This document shows positions 53,379 through 62,565 of a DNA stretch of 64,000 nucleotides, one piece after another. How positions within the stretch are numbered: the stretch's first letter is position 1; every line of letters begins with the position of its first letter. Made by a program: the position numbers and the translations under genes. The notes beneath the pieces were generated by a model. It was not told where the DNA came from. It ran no database searches and saw only the letters and a list, made by a program, of their open reading frames with translations. Source of the stretch: Chersky-806 sp038252255 (lineage in GTDB: Bacteria > Actinomycetota > Acidimicrobiia > IMCC26256 > JAENVU01); assembly GCA_038252255.1 (NCBI GenBank), contig JBBSAM010000003.1, positions 1 to 64,000 on the forward strand. The letters are read 5' to 3'.

Positions 53379-54110
53379 TCACGGTGCTTCCGTACCGGTC
53401 GGGAGGCTCTGGTCGGGACACGTAGCGAGCACCCGTGCCATCGCGGCGTGCTCGGCCGCAGTAGTCCACAGCACGTAGCGAGCCTTCACCGCGATCTGGC
53501 GTGCCACGTACGCGCACCGGAACGGCTTGTTCGGCGGCAACCAGGTCGCGGCGTCGCCGTCGCCCTTGGCCTCGTTCGTGCGCCCGTCCACTGCGAGCAG
53601 GTTCAACGGGTCGTTGGCGAACGCCAGGCGCTGCGCGGCGGTGAGCAGCTGGGCACCTTTCTGCCAGGCGTCCGAGAGCGCGACCACGTGGTCGATCTGG
53701 ACGTCGATCGCGTGTGACTTCTCGAAGACGACGGTTCTCCCAATGTACGGCTCCGCCAGCGTCCCGGTGAGGACCACGCAGCCGTGCGTCCCCGCCCGCC
53801 AGGTTCTCGCCGTGAGATCGCGGTTGAGGATGTCGTTGCGCGTATCGCAGCCGTTGTGGTCGACGTCTGACCACGAGGGACCGAACTCCTCACGGTCATA
53901 GCCGGTCTTGGGCGCGCGGCCCTTGACGGCGAGGGTGGCGAGTGCGGCGAGCGCGGTGTTCGGCTGCCCGCTGGTGGCGGGGCTCCCCCGGACCGTGGTG
54001 GCCGTGGAGCCGGCGGTCGGAGTCGCCGGGTCCGAACCCGAGCTGCAAGCGACGCCAAGCAGCGCGATGACCGCCACGAAATACCACGAGCGTCTCGTGC
54101 GACGGAGCAT
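53379..54110 (-). CDS. Secreted DUF1524/HNH-type nuclease
   Basis: A 243-residue protein with a signal peptide that ends near a lipobox-like VACSSG and a Thr/Ser/Pro-rich linker. The C-terminal nuclease-like domain has IDVQIDHVVALSDAWQKGA and NLLAVDGRTNEAKGDGDAATW, the GmrSD/DUF1524 pattern with the HNH Asp-His pair. It also contains CAYVARQIAVKARY. It is likely an extracytoplasmic nuclease, either lipid-anchored or released. The ATG at 54110 starts it. Secreted members have been proposed to act in nutrient use or DNA exclusion. Confidence 0.8.
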   Translation of the reverse strand: MLRRTRRSWYFVAVIALLGVACSSGSDPATPTAGSTATTVRGSPATSGQPNTALAALATLAVKGRAPKTGYDREEFGPSWSDVDHNGCDTRNDILNRDLTARTWRAGTHGCVVLTGTLAEPYIGRTVVFEKSHAIDVQIDHVVALSDAWQKGAQLLTAAQRLAFANDPLNLLAVDGRTNEAKGDGDAATWLPPNKPFRCAYVARQIAVKARYVLWTTAAEHAAMARVLATCPDQSLPTGTEAP

Positions 54111-54146
54111 ACGTTCCGGCCTCACGATCGAGTCAGACCGGTACGG

Positions 54147-54365
54147 GTGGTGCTCGCCGAGCTGCACGACCAGGGAGTCGGCATCACGCTCGACGACTTC
54201 GGCACCGGCTTCTCGTCGCTCGAGCACCTGCGCCGCTTCCCGATCGACGTCACCAAGATCGACCCGTCCCTCATTCATCCAGGGCATCGAGCACGACCCG
54301 AAGCACCGGCTATCGCTTGCCAACCTCGTCAGCCTCGCCGCCGCCAGATTTCTCGAGAATCTCCT
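54147..54365 (+). pseudogene. Frameshifted EAL-domain remnant
   Basis: From 54147 the frame reads LDDFGTGFSSLEHLRRFP and IDVTKIDPSLI, the core of the EAL c-di-GMP phosphodiesterase fold. After about 54270 that frame turns into non-matching residues, but the +1 frame continues as SFIQGIEHDPKHRLSLANLVSLA, the expected next stretch. A single-base shift in the run GTCCCT (about 54265-54271) explains both. Only about 70 of the usual 240 residues remain, with no start or EAL active-site segment upstream, so this is a decayed fragment. Confidence 0.75.
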
Positions 54366-54372
54366 TGCACTC

Positions 54373-54386
54373 CGAACATCTGTTCG
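54373..54386 (+). promoter_or_regulatory. LexA/SOS box
   Basis: CGAAC ATCT GTTCG is a perfect palindromic match to the actinobacterial SOS box (CGAAC-N4-GTTCG). It is followed at once by TATAGA, which could be a -10 element, so bound LexA would block it. It lies about 100 bases upstream of the DUF222/HNH gene and points to it. In Mycobacterium tuberculosis genes of the 13E12 repeat family carry such boxes and are induced by DNA damage. Confidence 0.78.
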
Positions 54387-54485
54387 TATAGAGTGTCGGG
54401 ACCGCACCGGCGATCCACTCCCGGTCAGACCTCGAGGCGACGGGCCTCCTCTTCGGCTGATCCTTCGACCCTGATGGGAGTGCGC

Positions 54486-55661
54486 GTGGCTGTTGCCGTC
54501 CCGGAAGCTGTACGTCGAGCGACCGACCTCTTGCGCGACGCCGTCGACGTGCTCGCGCAGATCGATCCGGCGGACCTCGGCGACGTGGCCCTCGCGGACG
54601 AGGTGCTCGAGCTGCGCCGGCAGATGGATCGCCAGGACGCGGTCTTCGCCTCGCTGGCCTGGGTGGGCCACACGCGTGGCGTGGGGAACGTGGACGGCGC
54701 GGCGTCGACCGCGAGCTGGTTGCGTCACCGGGCCGGGATGCGCGAGGGAGATGCGAAGACCGCGCTCGAGTGTGGCGAGGTCGGCGACCTACTCGCCGAG
54801 ACCGGTCGCGCGTGGCGCGCCGGTGAGATCTCGACCGGCGCGATGCGCACGATCGCCGCGGCGCGAGTCGTCGGCCACGACGACAAGCTCGCCGCGGTGG
54901 AGCCGGAGCTGCTCGAGCTGGCGCGGCGGGACGACCTGCGCAGCCTCCGGCAGGCGACGAAGCACTTCCGAAACCTCGCACTCGCGGACGGCTCGGAACC
55001 GGGCGACCGCGACGGGCTCTTCGTGGCGAAGACGTACGGCGATCGCACGACGCTCTCGGGTGAGTTCACCGACCTCGCGGCCGAGACGATCACCACCACG
55101 CTGCGCGCCTACATCGATCCGCCGAGCGACGACGGGCGCACGACCGCACAGCGAACCGCGGCCGCGCTCGTCCAGATCTGCGAGGTTGCCCTCTCGCACA
55201 TCGGCGACGTCGGCAAGGTCGCGACCCAGGTCTCGCTCGTCGTGGACTGGGCCACGCTCACCGGTGACGCGATCGGCCGGATGGACGGCGAGTTCACCGG
55301 CCCGATCCACCCGCAAGACGTCCAGCAGGCACTGTGCGACAGCTCGATCAGCCGCATCGTCACCGGCCCCGACTCCGCGCCGCTCGAGGTCGGGCGCGCG
55401 CATCGCGCTCCACCACCAAGCATGCGCCGCGCGCTCGTCGCGCGCGACGAAGGGTGCCGCTTCCCCGGGTGCAACCGACCGCCCGGTTGGTGCCAGGCCC
55501 ATCACGTCGTTCCGTGGACCGACGGCGGACCGACCGATCTGGACAACCTCGTCCTGCTCTGCAGCCACCACCATCGCGTCGTGCACCGGCGCGGCTGGAC
55601 CATCACGTTCGACGGGGATGGGCTGCGGGTCCTGCGGCCCGACGGATCGGAGATGACATGA
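54486..55661 (+). CDS. DUF222/13E12-type HNH endonuclease, SOS-box gene
   Basis: About 391 residues. The N-terminal DUF222 domain is helical, with DGAASTASWLRHRAGMREGDA, GEISTGAMRTIAAAR and LADGSEPGDRDGLFVAKTYG. The C-terminal HNH domain has CRFPGCNRPPGWCQAHHVVPWTDG and LCSHHHRVVHRRGW, with the two Cys pairs and catalytic His residues. The GTG at 54486 is preferred because GGGAG lies five bases upstream; an ATG at 54474 is in frame but has no ribosome site. A LexA-type SOS box lies upstream. The target and role are unknown. It is related to the partial gene at the window's left end. Confidence 0.88.
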   Translation: MAVAVPEAVRRATDLLRDAVDVLAQIDPADLGDVALADEVLELRRQMDRQDAVFASLAWVGHTRGVGNVDGAASTASWLRHRAGMREGDAKTALECGEVGDLLAETGRAWRAGEISTGAMRTIAAARVVGHDDKLAAVEPELLELARRDDLRSLRQATKHFRNLALADGSEPGDRDGLFVAKTYGDRTTLSGEFTDLAAETITTTLRAYIDPPSDDGRTTAQRTAAALVQICEVALSHIGDVGKVATQVSLVVDWATLTGDAIGRMDGEFTGPIHPQDVQQALCDSSISRIVTGPDSAPLEVGRAHRAPPPSMRRALVARDEGCRFPGCNRPPGWCQAHHVVPWTDGGPTDLDNLVLLCSHHHRVVHRRGWTITFDGDGLRVLRPDGSEMT

Positions 55662-55908
55662 CTCCGAGGAACGCCGACAGACCGCGGCGCAATGACCGCG
55701 CCGTTCACCGTGCGCAGCCGGACGCGCGCTGTCTGCCAGATCCTGCGGCTCCGTGGGCTCGCTTCCGCCACGCTCCGCATCGGGGAGGCCGCTAATCAGG
55801 CCATTTCGTTGCTTTCCTCACCAATCTGATCTAGAAAGCACGGGCTTGAGGGAGTGGGCGGGGTGTCTGCTGCCACAGATCGAACTCGGGGCTCGGGGCT
55901 ACTGAGGC

Positions 55909-58179
55909 ATGCATAGGAAGGCAGGCTGGAACATGGGACGACTACGGAGAGCGTGCGCGCCTCTACTCCTTTCGGTGGCACTCGTCGGCGCGATGTTGGC
56001 GAGCGCCAGCGGGCCCGCGTCGGCGACGTTGAACCTGGTGCAGCCGACACCGTCGACCCCGGCGACGTTCGTCGGCCACGGCGGCTACTCGGCTGACGGG
56101 CTCGGCCAGAACACCACCGGTGGAACCGTCCAGGCCGAGGTGCCCGCGGGCTCGACCGTGGTGCAGGCCTATCTCTACGGCACCTACAACGGCGACCCGG
56201 ACCCGACCACTGCGGATCTGACTTTCGACTTCGACGGCACCACCGTCGTGCTCTCGACCCTGCCGAACTCCGAGCCCGGCAACTCCGGCCTCGCGACGGC
56301 GCGCGCCGACGTCACCGCGCAGGTGGCGGCGAAGGTCGGGTCCGGCGGCGGCATCACGGACTTCGCGGTGAACACCGACCCGGTCCAGCTCGACGGTGTC
56401 GCCCTCGTGGTCATCTACTCGAACCCGGCGAGCCCGTTGGTCACCGTCGCGGTGCTCGACGGCGGTTCGAAGCAGGTCGGCGACCAGGTCACGCTGAACT
56501 TCGCCACGCCACTGCAGCCGACCGCGTCGGGCTTCTCCGCGATCATGTCGCTCGGGAGCGGCTTCAGCTACCAGAGCGGCCTCACCGGCCACGCGTGCGG
56601 CGGCGGGCAGTTCTCGACCGTGACGGTCAACGACCTGCCGCTCACGAGCTGCGCCGGCAACTTCGACGACGGGCTCGGCGAGAACGGCGCGCTCATCACC
56701 GTCGGTGGCGTCGGCGACAGCACGGCCAACCCGACGGACGGCACGTCGACCACCTCGCCCACGGGCGACGACGACGAGCTCTACAACCTCGCCCCGTTCC
56801 TGAACGACGGCGACACCTCGATCGTCATCAACACGGCCAACCCGTCGAACGACGACAACCTGTTCCTCGCGGTGGTCTCGATCACCGGCCAGGCCGCCGT
56901 CACCACCGAGATCTGCGACGACGGCATCGACAACGACGGCGACGGGCTCATCGACCTCGCCGACCCGGACTGCACCCCGCCGTCGGTGTACCACCTAGAC
57001 CTCACGCCGGCCACCGCGAGCAACCCGGTCGGGACCGAGCACACGGTGACGGCCACGCTGACCGACAACAGCAACCCGGTGAACGCCGCCCCGGTCAGCT
57101 TCACGGTCACCGGCGTGAACCCGACGAGCACCACGGCGCAGACGGACGCCGGCGGCGTGGCGACCTTCACCTACACCGGGAACAACCCCGGTGACGACAC
57201 GATCACCGCGTGCTACGACGCGGACAACGCGCCACCGTGCGAGGCGCTCGCCTCGGCCGCGAAGACGTGGACCCCGGTGGACACGGGTGGACCGACGGTC
57301 ACCGAATCCAGCCAACCGCCGACGGTGACCTCGGGCAACAACGTCCTCCAGACGTTCACGGTGACGAACACGAGCGACGTGACCGAGACGAACGTCTCGC
57401 TCGCCGCGACGTTCCCCGCCGGCTCGACGGTCGTCTCGAGCGCGCCGGAGCAGGGAACCTGCACCGCCGGGCCGGCCACGCTGACGTGCGCGCTCGGCTC
57501 GATCGCCGCGGGGGCGAGCGTCGCCGTCCCGGTGGTCGTCCAGGTGCCGGCCGGCTTCCCGCCGGGCGAGTTCGCACCGTCGGCCACCGTCACCAGCGAC
57601 CAGACCGGCACCGACCCGGCCGGACCGCTGCCGGGCTCCACGGTCGTGGCACCCACCGGCGGCCAGGCCTCGGGCTACGTGCCGCCGGGCGGGACGATCT
57701 CCACGGGCAACGCCACGCCGGCCGACCCCACGGCCGCGTCCTTCACCCTTCCGAACACCGGCTCGGGCTCGCCGATCACGCTCACGACGGAGGTGAGCAC
57801 GCCGACGTTCTGTGGCAACCAGCTGTGCCGGGGCCGGCTCCTGACCCTGTCGCCGTTCGGTGGTGGCTACGACGATCCCCTCCACCCGCCGGTGCTGGAC
57901 ATCAGCCTGGACAAGTCGGTGGTGCGGCGCTCCGGCCCCGCCTGGAGGGTGTGGGTCCAGAAGGAGGACACCACCACGGCGCCGGTGCTCGTGCCGGACT
58001 GCAGGTCCCTCCGCTACCACGGTCACTTCTGGTGGCACTGGAAGTGGCACCGGTTCAACCGCGGGGCCAAGATCGCCGTCCCGTCGCCCTGTGTCAGCCG
58101 GCGCTACTTCGACCGCCAGGGTGACGCTCACGTCGAGATCCTGGTGCTCCAGGGCGACCCGAAGTTCGGGCGCCGGTAA
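55909..58179 (+). CDS. Large secreted adhesin-like protein with Ig-like domains
   Basis: A 756-residue secreted protein; an internal ATG at 55933 is an equally good start. A signal peptide (SVALVGAMLASASGPASA) is followed by a domain resembling DUF3344 (about 45-330). Next come a Cys-bounded acidic repeat CDDGIDNDGDGLIDLADPDC (a thrombospondin type 3-like calcium segment), an Ig-like domain, and a DUF11-type domain (TFTVTNTSDVTETNVSLAATFPAG). The C-terminal end has Cys pairs and no clear anchor such as LPxTG. It is probably an extracellular matrix or surface protein. A strong hairpin follows the stop. Confidence 0.72.
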   Translation: MHRKAGWNMGRLRRACAPLLLSVALVGAMLASASGPASATLNLVQPTPSTPATFVGHGGYSADGLGQNTTGGTVQAEVPAGSTVVQAYLYGTYNGDPDPTTADLTFDFDGTTVVLSTLPNSEPGNSGLATARADVTAQVAAKVGSGGGITDFAVNTDPVQLDGVALVVIYSNPASPLVTVAVLDGGSKQVGDQVTLNFATPLQPTASGFSAIMSLGSGFSYQSGLTGHACGGGQFSTVTVNDLPLTSCAGNFDDGLGENGALITVGGVGDSTANPTDGTSTTSPTGDDDELYNLAPFLNDGDTSIVINTANPSNDDNLFLAVVSITGQAAVTTEICDDGIDNDGDGLIDLADPDCTPPSVYHLDLTPATASNPVGTEHTVTATLTDNSNPVNAAPVSFTVTGVNPTSTTAQTDAGGVATFTYTGNNPGDDTITACYDADNAPPCEALASAAKTWTPVDTGGPTVTESSQPPTVTSGNNVLQTFTVTNTSDVTETNVSLAATFPAGSTVVSSAPEQGTCTAGPATLTCALGSIAAGASVAVPVVVQVPAGFPPGEFAPSATVTSDQTGTDPAGPLPGSTVVAPTGGQASGYVPPGGTISTGNATPADPTAASFTLPNTGSGSPITLTTEVSTPTFCGNQLCRGRLLTLSPFGGGYDDPLHPPVLDISLDKSVVRRSGPAWRVWVQKEDTTTAPVLVPDCRSLRYHGHFWWHWKWHRFNRGAKIAVPSPCVSRRYFDRQGDAHVEILVLQGDPKFGRR

Positions 58180-58220
58180 GCGCGGCACGGGCGGTTACGA
58201 CCGCTGAAGCTCGTCAGGCG

Positions 58221-58254
58221 GCGACCCTCACCCCAATGATGCGGTGAGGGTCGC
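58221..58254 (+). terminator. Strong 12-bp hairpin terminator
   Basis: GCGACCCTCACC (58221-58232) and GGTGAGGGTCGC (58243-58254) are perfect complements with a 10-base loop, starting 42 bases after the stop of the secreted adhesin-like gene. TTGCTGTCAT follows. It should end that transcript before the epimerase gene. Confidence 0.75.
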
Positions 58255-58328
58255 TTGCTGTCATAGGCCGAACGACCGATATCCATTTTGGGGCCTTTCC
58301 GGTAGATTGCTCCGCTGGAGGCAGGCTC

Positions 58329-59249
58329 ATGAGAGCACTCGTGACGGGCGGAGCGGGATTCATCGGCTCGCGGCTGCACACGGTGCTGCTCGACGCCGGT
58401 CACGACGTCCTGATCGTCGACGACCTCCGGGTCGGCCACGCCAAGCCGCTGCCCATGGACACGCTCGAGGTCGTCATCGACAGCCTCGGCACCAAGGTGG
58501 TCGCGCAGGCCGTCCGGGACTTCGCGCCGACGGTCGTGTTCCACCTCGCGGCGATCCACTACATCCCCTACACCGAGGCGAACCCGGCCGAGACCAGCCG
58601 CGTCAACGTCGACGGCACCGCGTGGTTGCTCAAGGTCTGCGACGAGCTCCCGTTGCAGGCGTTCATCGCCAGCTCGGCCGCCGCCGTCTACGGCTTCGGC
58701 GACGAGCGGATCACCGAAGACGCACCGGTCGAGCCACGCGGCGTGTACGGCGAGACGAAGGTCCGGATGGAGGCGAAGCTGCGCCGGTACAGCGCGACCC
58801 ATCCGTCGGTGTGCGTCGCGGCCGCGCGGCTCTTCAACGTCTACGGCCCCGGCAGCCTCAACCCACATCTCGTGCCCATGCTGATGGACCAGGTCTGGCG
58901 CGACCAGCCGCTCCTCGTGGGCAACACCTGGCCCAAGCGTGACTACGTCCACCTGTACGACGTGGCCGAGGCCTTCGTCCGGCTGGCCAAGTGGCGGCCC
59001 GGCTTCGCGGCGTACAACGTCGGGACCGGGGTCGGCACGTCGGTCGCCCAGCTCATCGGCCTGCTCACCCGGATGGCCGGCAGCCACCGCATGTACGAGA
59101 CCGACCCGCGCCGCATGCGCGCGGACGACGGCCACCTCGTGAGCGACCCGGGCCGGCTCATCACCAACACCGGGTGGCGGCCACGCATCGAGCTGGCCGA
59201 CGGACTCGCGTGGCTCGCCCACGACGTGATGAGCCCGAGCGCCCGCTGA
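58329..59249 (+). CDS. NAD-dependent nucleotide-sugar epimerase/dehydratase
   Basis: A 306-residue extended short-chain dehydrogenase: Rossmann GGAGFIG (7-13), a Ser-rich segment before the catalytic Tyr, and Tyr140-x-x-x-Lys144 (VYGETK). It ends with FNVYGPGSLNPHL and WPKRDYVHLYDVAEAF, typical of UDP-glucose-4-epimerase or dTDP-glucose-dehydratase relatives. It probably changes a sugar nucleotide used for cell-wall or surface polysaccharide. The ATG at 58329 lies seven bases after GGAGG. No other sugar gene is adjacent, so the substrate is open. Confidence 0.9.
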   Translation: MRALVTGGAGFIGSRLHTVLLDAGHDVLIVDDLRVGHAKPLPMDTLEVVIDSLGTKVVAQAVRDFAPTVVFHLAAIHYIPYTEANPAETSRVNVDGTAWLLKVCDELPLQAFIASSAAAVYGFGDERITEDAPVEPRGVYGETKVRMEAKLRRYSATHPSVCVAAARLFNVYGPGSLNPHLVPMLMDQVWRDQPLLVGNTWPKRDYVHLYDVAEAFVRLAKWRPGFAAYNVGTGVGTSVAQLIGLLTRMAGSHRMYETDPRRMRADDGHLVSDPGRLITNTGWRPRIELADGLAWLAHDVMSPSAR

Positions 59250-59257
59250 CGCCCGGA

Positions 59258-59279
59258 GCGCGGTGCACGTGAACCGCGC
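59258..59279 (+). terminator. Hairpin after epimerase gene
   Basis: GCGCGGT, loop GCACGTGA, ACCGCGC gives seven perfect pairs, starting eight bases after the epimerase stop. It separates that transcript from the oxidoreductase gene downstream. Confidence 0.5.
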
Positions 59280-59324
59280 CCACTTCCCTGCATAGAGTCC
59301 GACCAACCGCAGTCGGAGGTTCCC

Positions 59325-60284
59325 ATGTCCCACCCGCGCCCGTTCCGCTTCGCCGTCCACACCTCGAACGCACCCGACGGGAAGGCCTGGTCCGAAGCCG
59401 CCCGCCGCTACGAGGACCTCGGCTTCTCGACGCTGCTGCTCCGCGACCACTTCGACGACCAGCTCGCGCCGATCGCCGCGATGACGGCGGCCGCGGTTGC
59501 GACGAGCACACTGCGCGTCGGTTGCCTCGTGCTGGACAACGACTACCGCCACCCCCTCGTGCTCGCCAAGGAGCTGGCCACTATCGACGTGCTGTCGGGC
59601 GGGCGCGTGGACGTCGGCATCGGCGCGGGCTGGATGGCTCCCGACTACGAGCAGGCCGGCATGCCGTTCGACCCTCCCGGCGTGCGTGTCTCGCGGATGA
59701 TCGAGGGCGTGCACGTGATGAAGGGCTTGTTCGCCGACGGCCCGTTCACCTTCACCGGCGAGCACTACACGATCACCGGCCACGAGGGTCTGCCGAAGCC
59801 GGTGCAGGCACCGCATCCCCCGATCATGATCGGCGCCGGTGGCGAACGGCTGCTGCGCTTCGCGGCACGCGAGGCCGACATCATCGGCATCAACCCGGTG
59901 AAGCGCAGCAACGAGGCGTGGGAGGACCAGAACGTCGCCGACGCGACCGCGGCGGCCACCGACCGCAAGGTCGCCTGGATCCGCGACTCCGCGGGCGCCC
60001 GCTTCGACGACCTCGAGCTCTCGATCGTGGCGCCGTTCCTCGTCATGACCGACGACCGGGTCGGGCTCGCCGAGTCCATCGCCGCCGGGCTCGATGCACC
60101 CGAAGGGGCCGACACCGGGCCGGACGCGGTGCTGTCGAGCCCGTACGTGCTGCTCGGCACCGTCGACGAGATCGCCGACACGCTCGTCGAACGCCGCGAC
60201 CGTTGGCAGCTCTCGTACTACGTCTGCAACGACGACTCGGTCGACGCGATGGCGCCGATCGTGGAGCGCCTCGTCGGGCACTGA
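59325..60284 (+). CDS. LLM-class F420-dependent oxidoreductase
   Basis: A 319-residue TIM-barrel luciferase-like protein. It starts FRFAVHTSNAPDGKAWSEAAR; the line VGIGAGWMAPDYEQAGMPFDPP is typical of the F420-dependent TIGR03621-type group. HPPIMIGAGGERLLRFAAR follows. It reduces or oxidises an unknown organic substrate using F420, or possibly FMN. The ATG at 59325 follows GGAGGTTCCC. It stands alone between two hairpins. Confidence 0.88.
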   Translation: MSHPRPFRFAVHTSNAPDGKAWSEAARRYEDLGFSTLLLRDHFDDQLAPIAAMTAAAVATSTLRVGCLVLDNDYRHPLVLAKELATIDVLSGGRVDVGIGAGWMAPDYEQAGMPFDPPGVRVSRMIEGVHVMKGLFADGPFTFTGEHYTITGHEGLPKPVQAPHPPIMIGAGGERLLRFAAREADIIGINPVKRSNEAWEDQNVADATAAATDRKVAWIRDSAGARFDDLELSIVAPFLVMTDDRVGLAESIAAGLDAPEGADTGPDAVLSSPYVLLGTVDEIADTLVERRDRWQLSYYVCNDDSVDAMAPIVERLVGH

Positions 60285-60301
60285 TCACCCCGGACGGGTG
60301 A
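60285..60301 (+). terminator. Weak hairpin after LLM oxidoreductase
   Basis: TCACCC, loop CGGAC, GGGTGA forms six pairs directly after the stop codon. It is short and has no T run. Confidence 0.3.
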
Positions 60302-60330
60302 GCGAGCGCCCGGCTCGATAGTTTGGGCCC

Positions 60331-60882
60331 GTGCCGCGCGCTTTCCGGTCCGTCTTCGTCATCGGCCTCCTGGTCGTCACCGCGCTCTCGGCGTGCGACT
60401 CGTCGGGCTCCTCCGGCTCGAGCGCGTCCACTACGTCGAGGCCCGTGAGCCGCGACCCCGCATTACGGGCGCGCGTGTTCTGCAATCGAAGCCTGCAACG
60501 CGAGATCACCGCGAGCATCGGCGTCGCGCCGACCCGCGTAACGAAGGCGCGGCTGGCCGATCACATGTACTCGTGCCGTTACGAGTTCGCGGGTGCAACG
60601 ATCGCGTTGTCGCTGAAGGGCTTCCCCGACGCGACCGCGGCGCGGCACTACTTCGACGAGCAGGCTCGACTGCGAGGTAGGCGGCCGGAGCCGCCCATGC
60701 TCGGTGAAGGCATGCGCGCGTTCGTGACCACCGACGGCTCCATGATCGTGCGCAAGGGGGCGGACATCCTCGACGTCGACGCGCACACGCTCCCACCGCA
60801 GTTCGGCGACCCGCCGCAGGATCGCGCGCTCGTGTCGCTCGCGGTCGCGGTGACCATCATCGGGCACTGGGTGCCCGGATAG
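60331..60882 (+). CDS. Secreted lipoprotein, DUF3558-like
   Basis: A 183-residue protein from a GTG at 60331 with a lipobox LSAC (Cys22) and a Ser-rich linker. The mature part resembles DUF3558-type lipoproteins: the first half has CNRSLQREITASIGVAPTRV with a Cys, then SCRYEFAGATIALSLKGFPD. No catalytic motif is seen. A short hairpin precedes it, and GATAGT about 10 bases upstream may be a -10 element. Confidence 0.65.
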   Translation: MPRAFRSVFVIGLLVVTALSACDSSGSSGSSASTTSRPVSRDPALRARVFCNRSLQREITASIGVAPTRVTKARLADHMYSCRYEFAGATIALSLKGFPDATAARHYFDEQARLRGRRPEPPMLGEGMRAFVTTDGSMIVRKGADILDVDAHTLPPQFGDPPQDRALVSLAVAVTIIGHWVPG

Positions 60883-61005
60883 TCCGAAACGCGTCAAGGA
60901 CGTACGTCGCGTTTGTACCAAACGCTCGAAACGCGGCGCGCGAAATTGTGAAGAAGCCGCGAGAGGTCCTAGTCGGCAGCAGTCGGTCGTTCTAGGGTCG
61001 AAGTC

Positions 61006-62565
61006 ATGCATGGACGCATGAATCAGCGCCCTGGATGGCGCATCATCATTCTGACCACCGCGCTCCTCGTGGGCACGGCCGCACTGGTCACGCAGGGCGC
61101 GAGCAGCGCGAGCTCCGACGTCGTCACCGCGACGTTGGCGCCCGTCGCCGACGCGTACGTGGACAGCGCGAAGCCGACGACGAACTACGGGACCAACGCG
61201 CGACTCATGGCCGACGCGTCACCCGTGCGGCAGAGCTTCTTGCGCTTCGATCTCACCGCGCTGTCGGGGACGGTGCAAGACGCGCGCCTCCGCATCCACG
61301 TCGCGAACGTCACCGACGCCGAGAGCCCCGCCGGCGGAACCGTCGCGCTCGTGACCGAGACACCGTGGACGGAGAGCAAGATCACGTACCGGAACCGGCC
61401 GACCGGCTGGGGTGCGACCGTGGCGACGATCGGTGCGGTGCAGCGGAACACGTGGATCGAGGTTCCGGTCACCGATGCGGTGACCACCGGCGGCGTGCTC
61501 ACCCTCGGCATCCGTTCGACGAATGACGACGGCGCGTTCTACGACAGCCGCCAGACCAAGGCCACGCCGCCCCAGCTCATCGTCACCACCGCCACGACCA
61601 GCAGCTCGTCCACCACCGACAGCTCCTCGACCAGCTCCTCGAGCTCGTCGACGACCTCCAGCTCGTCCACGACCTCCAGCTCGTCCACGACTTCGAGCTC
61701 GAGCTCCACCACCTCGACGTCGACCACCACGACGACGCGTCCGCCGCCGGACGGCTCCGTGGTCAACGTCGCCGCCGTCGGCGACATGGCCTGCACCCCC
61801 GGGAGCTCGGTCACGTCGTCGAGCTGCCAACAGATGGCGGTCTCGAACCTGATCGTCAACGACCCGGACAACCAGCTCTTCCTGGCGCTCGGCGACCAGC
61901 AGTACGAGAACGGCGCGCTCACCGGGTTCCAGACCTCGTACGAGCAGAGCTACGGCCGGATCAAGAACAAGACCAGGCCCGCAGCGGGCAACCACGAGTA
62001 CGGCACGGCCGGCGCGAGCGCGTACTTCACGTACTTCGGCGCCGCGGCCGGAGAGGCCGGCAAGGGCTACTACAGCTTCGACGTCGGCAACACCTGGCAC
62101 GTCGTCACCCTGAACTCCAACTGCGACGTCGTCTCGTGCGCGGCGGGCTCGCCACAGGAGCAATGGCTGCGCGCCGACCTCGCCGCGACGACGCGACCCT
62201 GCGTGATCGCCACCTGGCACCACCCGCGGTTCTCGTCGGACTACAGCAACACACCGGTCGCACCGTTCTGGAACGCGCTCCAGGATTACGGGGTCGAGCT
62301 CAACCTCTCGGGCCACGAGCACAGCTACGAGCGCTTCAACCCGCAGCTGCCCAGTGGCGCCGCGAGCGCCAACGGGGTGCAGGAGATCGTCGCCGGCACC
62401 GGGGGGCGGAACCTCGACGTGTGGAAGACGCCGCTACCCAACAGCGCGGCGCGAATCTCCGCGTTCGGGGTCCTGAAGCTCCAGCTCGCCGACAACAGCT
62501 ACTCGTGGCAGTTCGTGGACCTCAACGGCACCGTGCGCGACAGCGGCACCCGCGCCTGCCACTAG
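61006..62565 (+). CDS. Secreted metallophosphoesterase with DNRLRE/CBM96-like domain and Ser/Thr linker
   Basis: A 519-residue secreted protein. A signal peptide is followed by a DNRLRE/CBM96-like beta domain (about 41-195), then a Ser/Thr-rich linker (195-248). The C-terminal metallophosphoesterase of purple-acid-phosphatase style (250-519) has Asp260 (VGDMAC), GDQQY (296-300), GNHE (329-332) and a late GHEHSYERF, which supply the two-metal site. It probably removes phosphate from an extracellular or cell-wall substrate. The ATG at 61006 is used; 61018 is an alternative. The linker is encoded partly by an 18-base repeat. Confidence 0.88.
   Translation: MHGRMNQRPGWRIIILTTALLVGTAALVTQGASSASSDVVTATLAPVADAYVDSAKPTTNYGTNARLMADASPVRQSFLRFDLTALSGTVQDARLRIHVANVTDAESPAGGTVALVTETPWTESKITYRNRPTGWGATVATIGAVQRNTWIEVPVTDAVTTGGVLTLGIRSTNDDGAFYDSRQTKATPPQLIVTTATTSSSSTTDSSSTSSSSSSTTSSSSTTSSSSTTSSSSSTTSTSTTTTTRPPPDGSVVNVAAVGDMACTPGSSVTSSSCQQMAVSNLIVNDPDNQLFLALGDQQYENGALTGFQTSYEQSYGRIKNKTRPAAGNHEYGTAGASAYFTYFGAAAGEAGKGYYSFDVGNTWHVVTLNSNCDVVSCAAGSPQEQWLRADLAATTRPCVIATWHHPRFSSDYSNTPVAPFWNALQDYGVELNLSGHEHSYERFNPQLPSGAASANGVQEIVAGTGGRNLDVWKTPLPNSAARISAFGVLKLQLADNSYSWQFVDLNGTVRDSGTRACH
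61651..61704 (+). repeat. 18-base tandem repeat in the Ser/Thr linker
   Basis: Two identical 18-base units (ACGACCTCCAGCTCGTCC, 61651-61668 and 61669-61686) and a third, diverged unit (61687-61704). They encode TTSSSS-type steps of the flexible linker between the carbohydrate-binding-like and phosphatase domains. The repeat could change copy number by slippage and so vary linker length. Confidence 0.7.

Noticed and set aside
61607..61740. CRISPR array
   Set aside because: The repeats have no spacers and encode an in-frame Ser/Thr linker.
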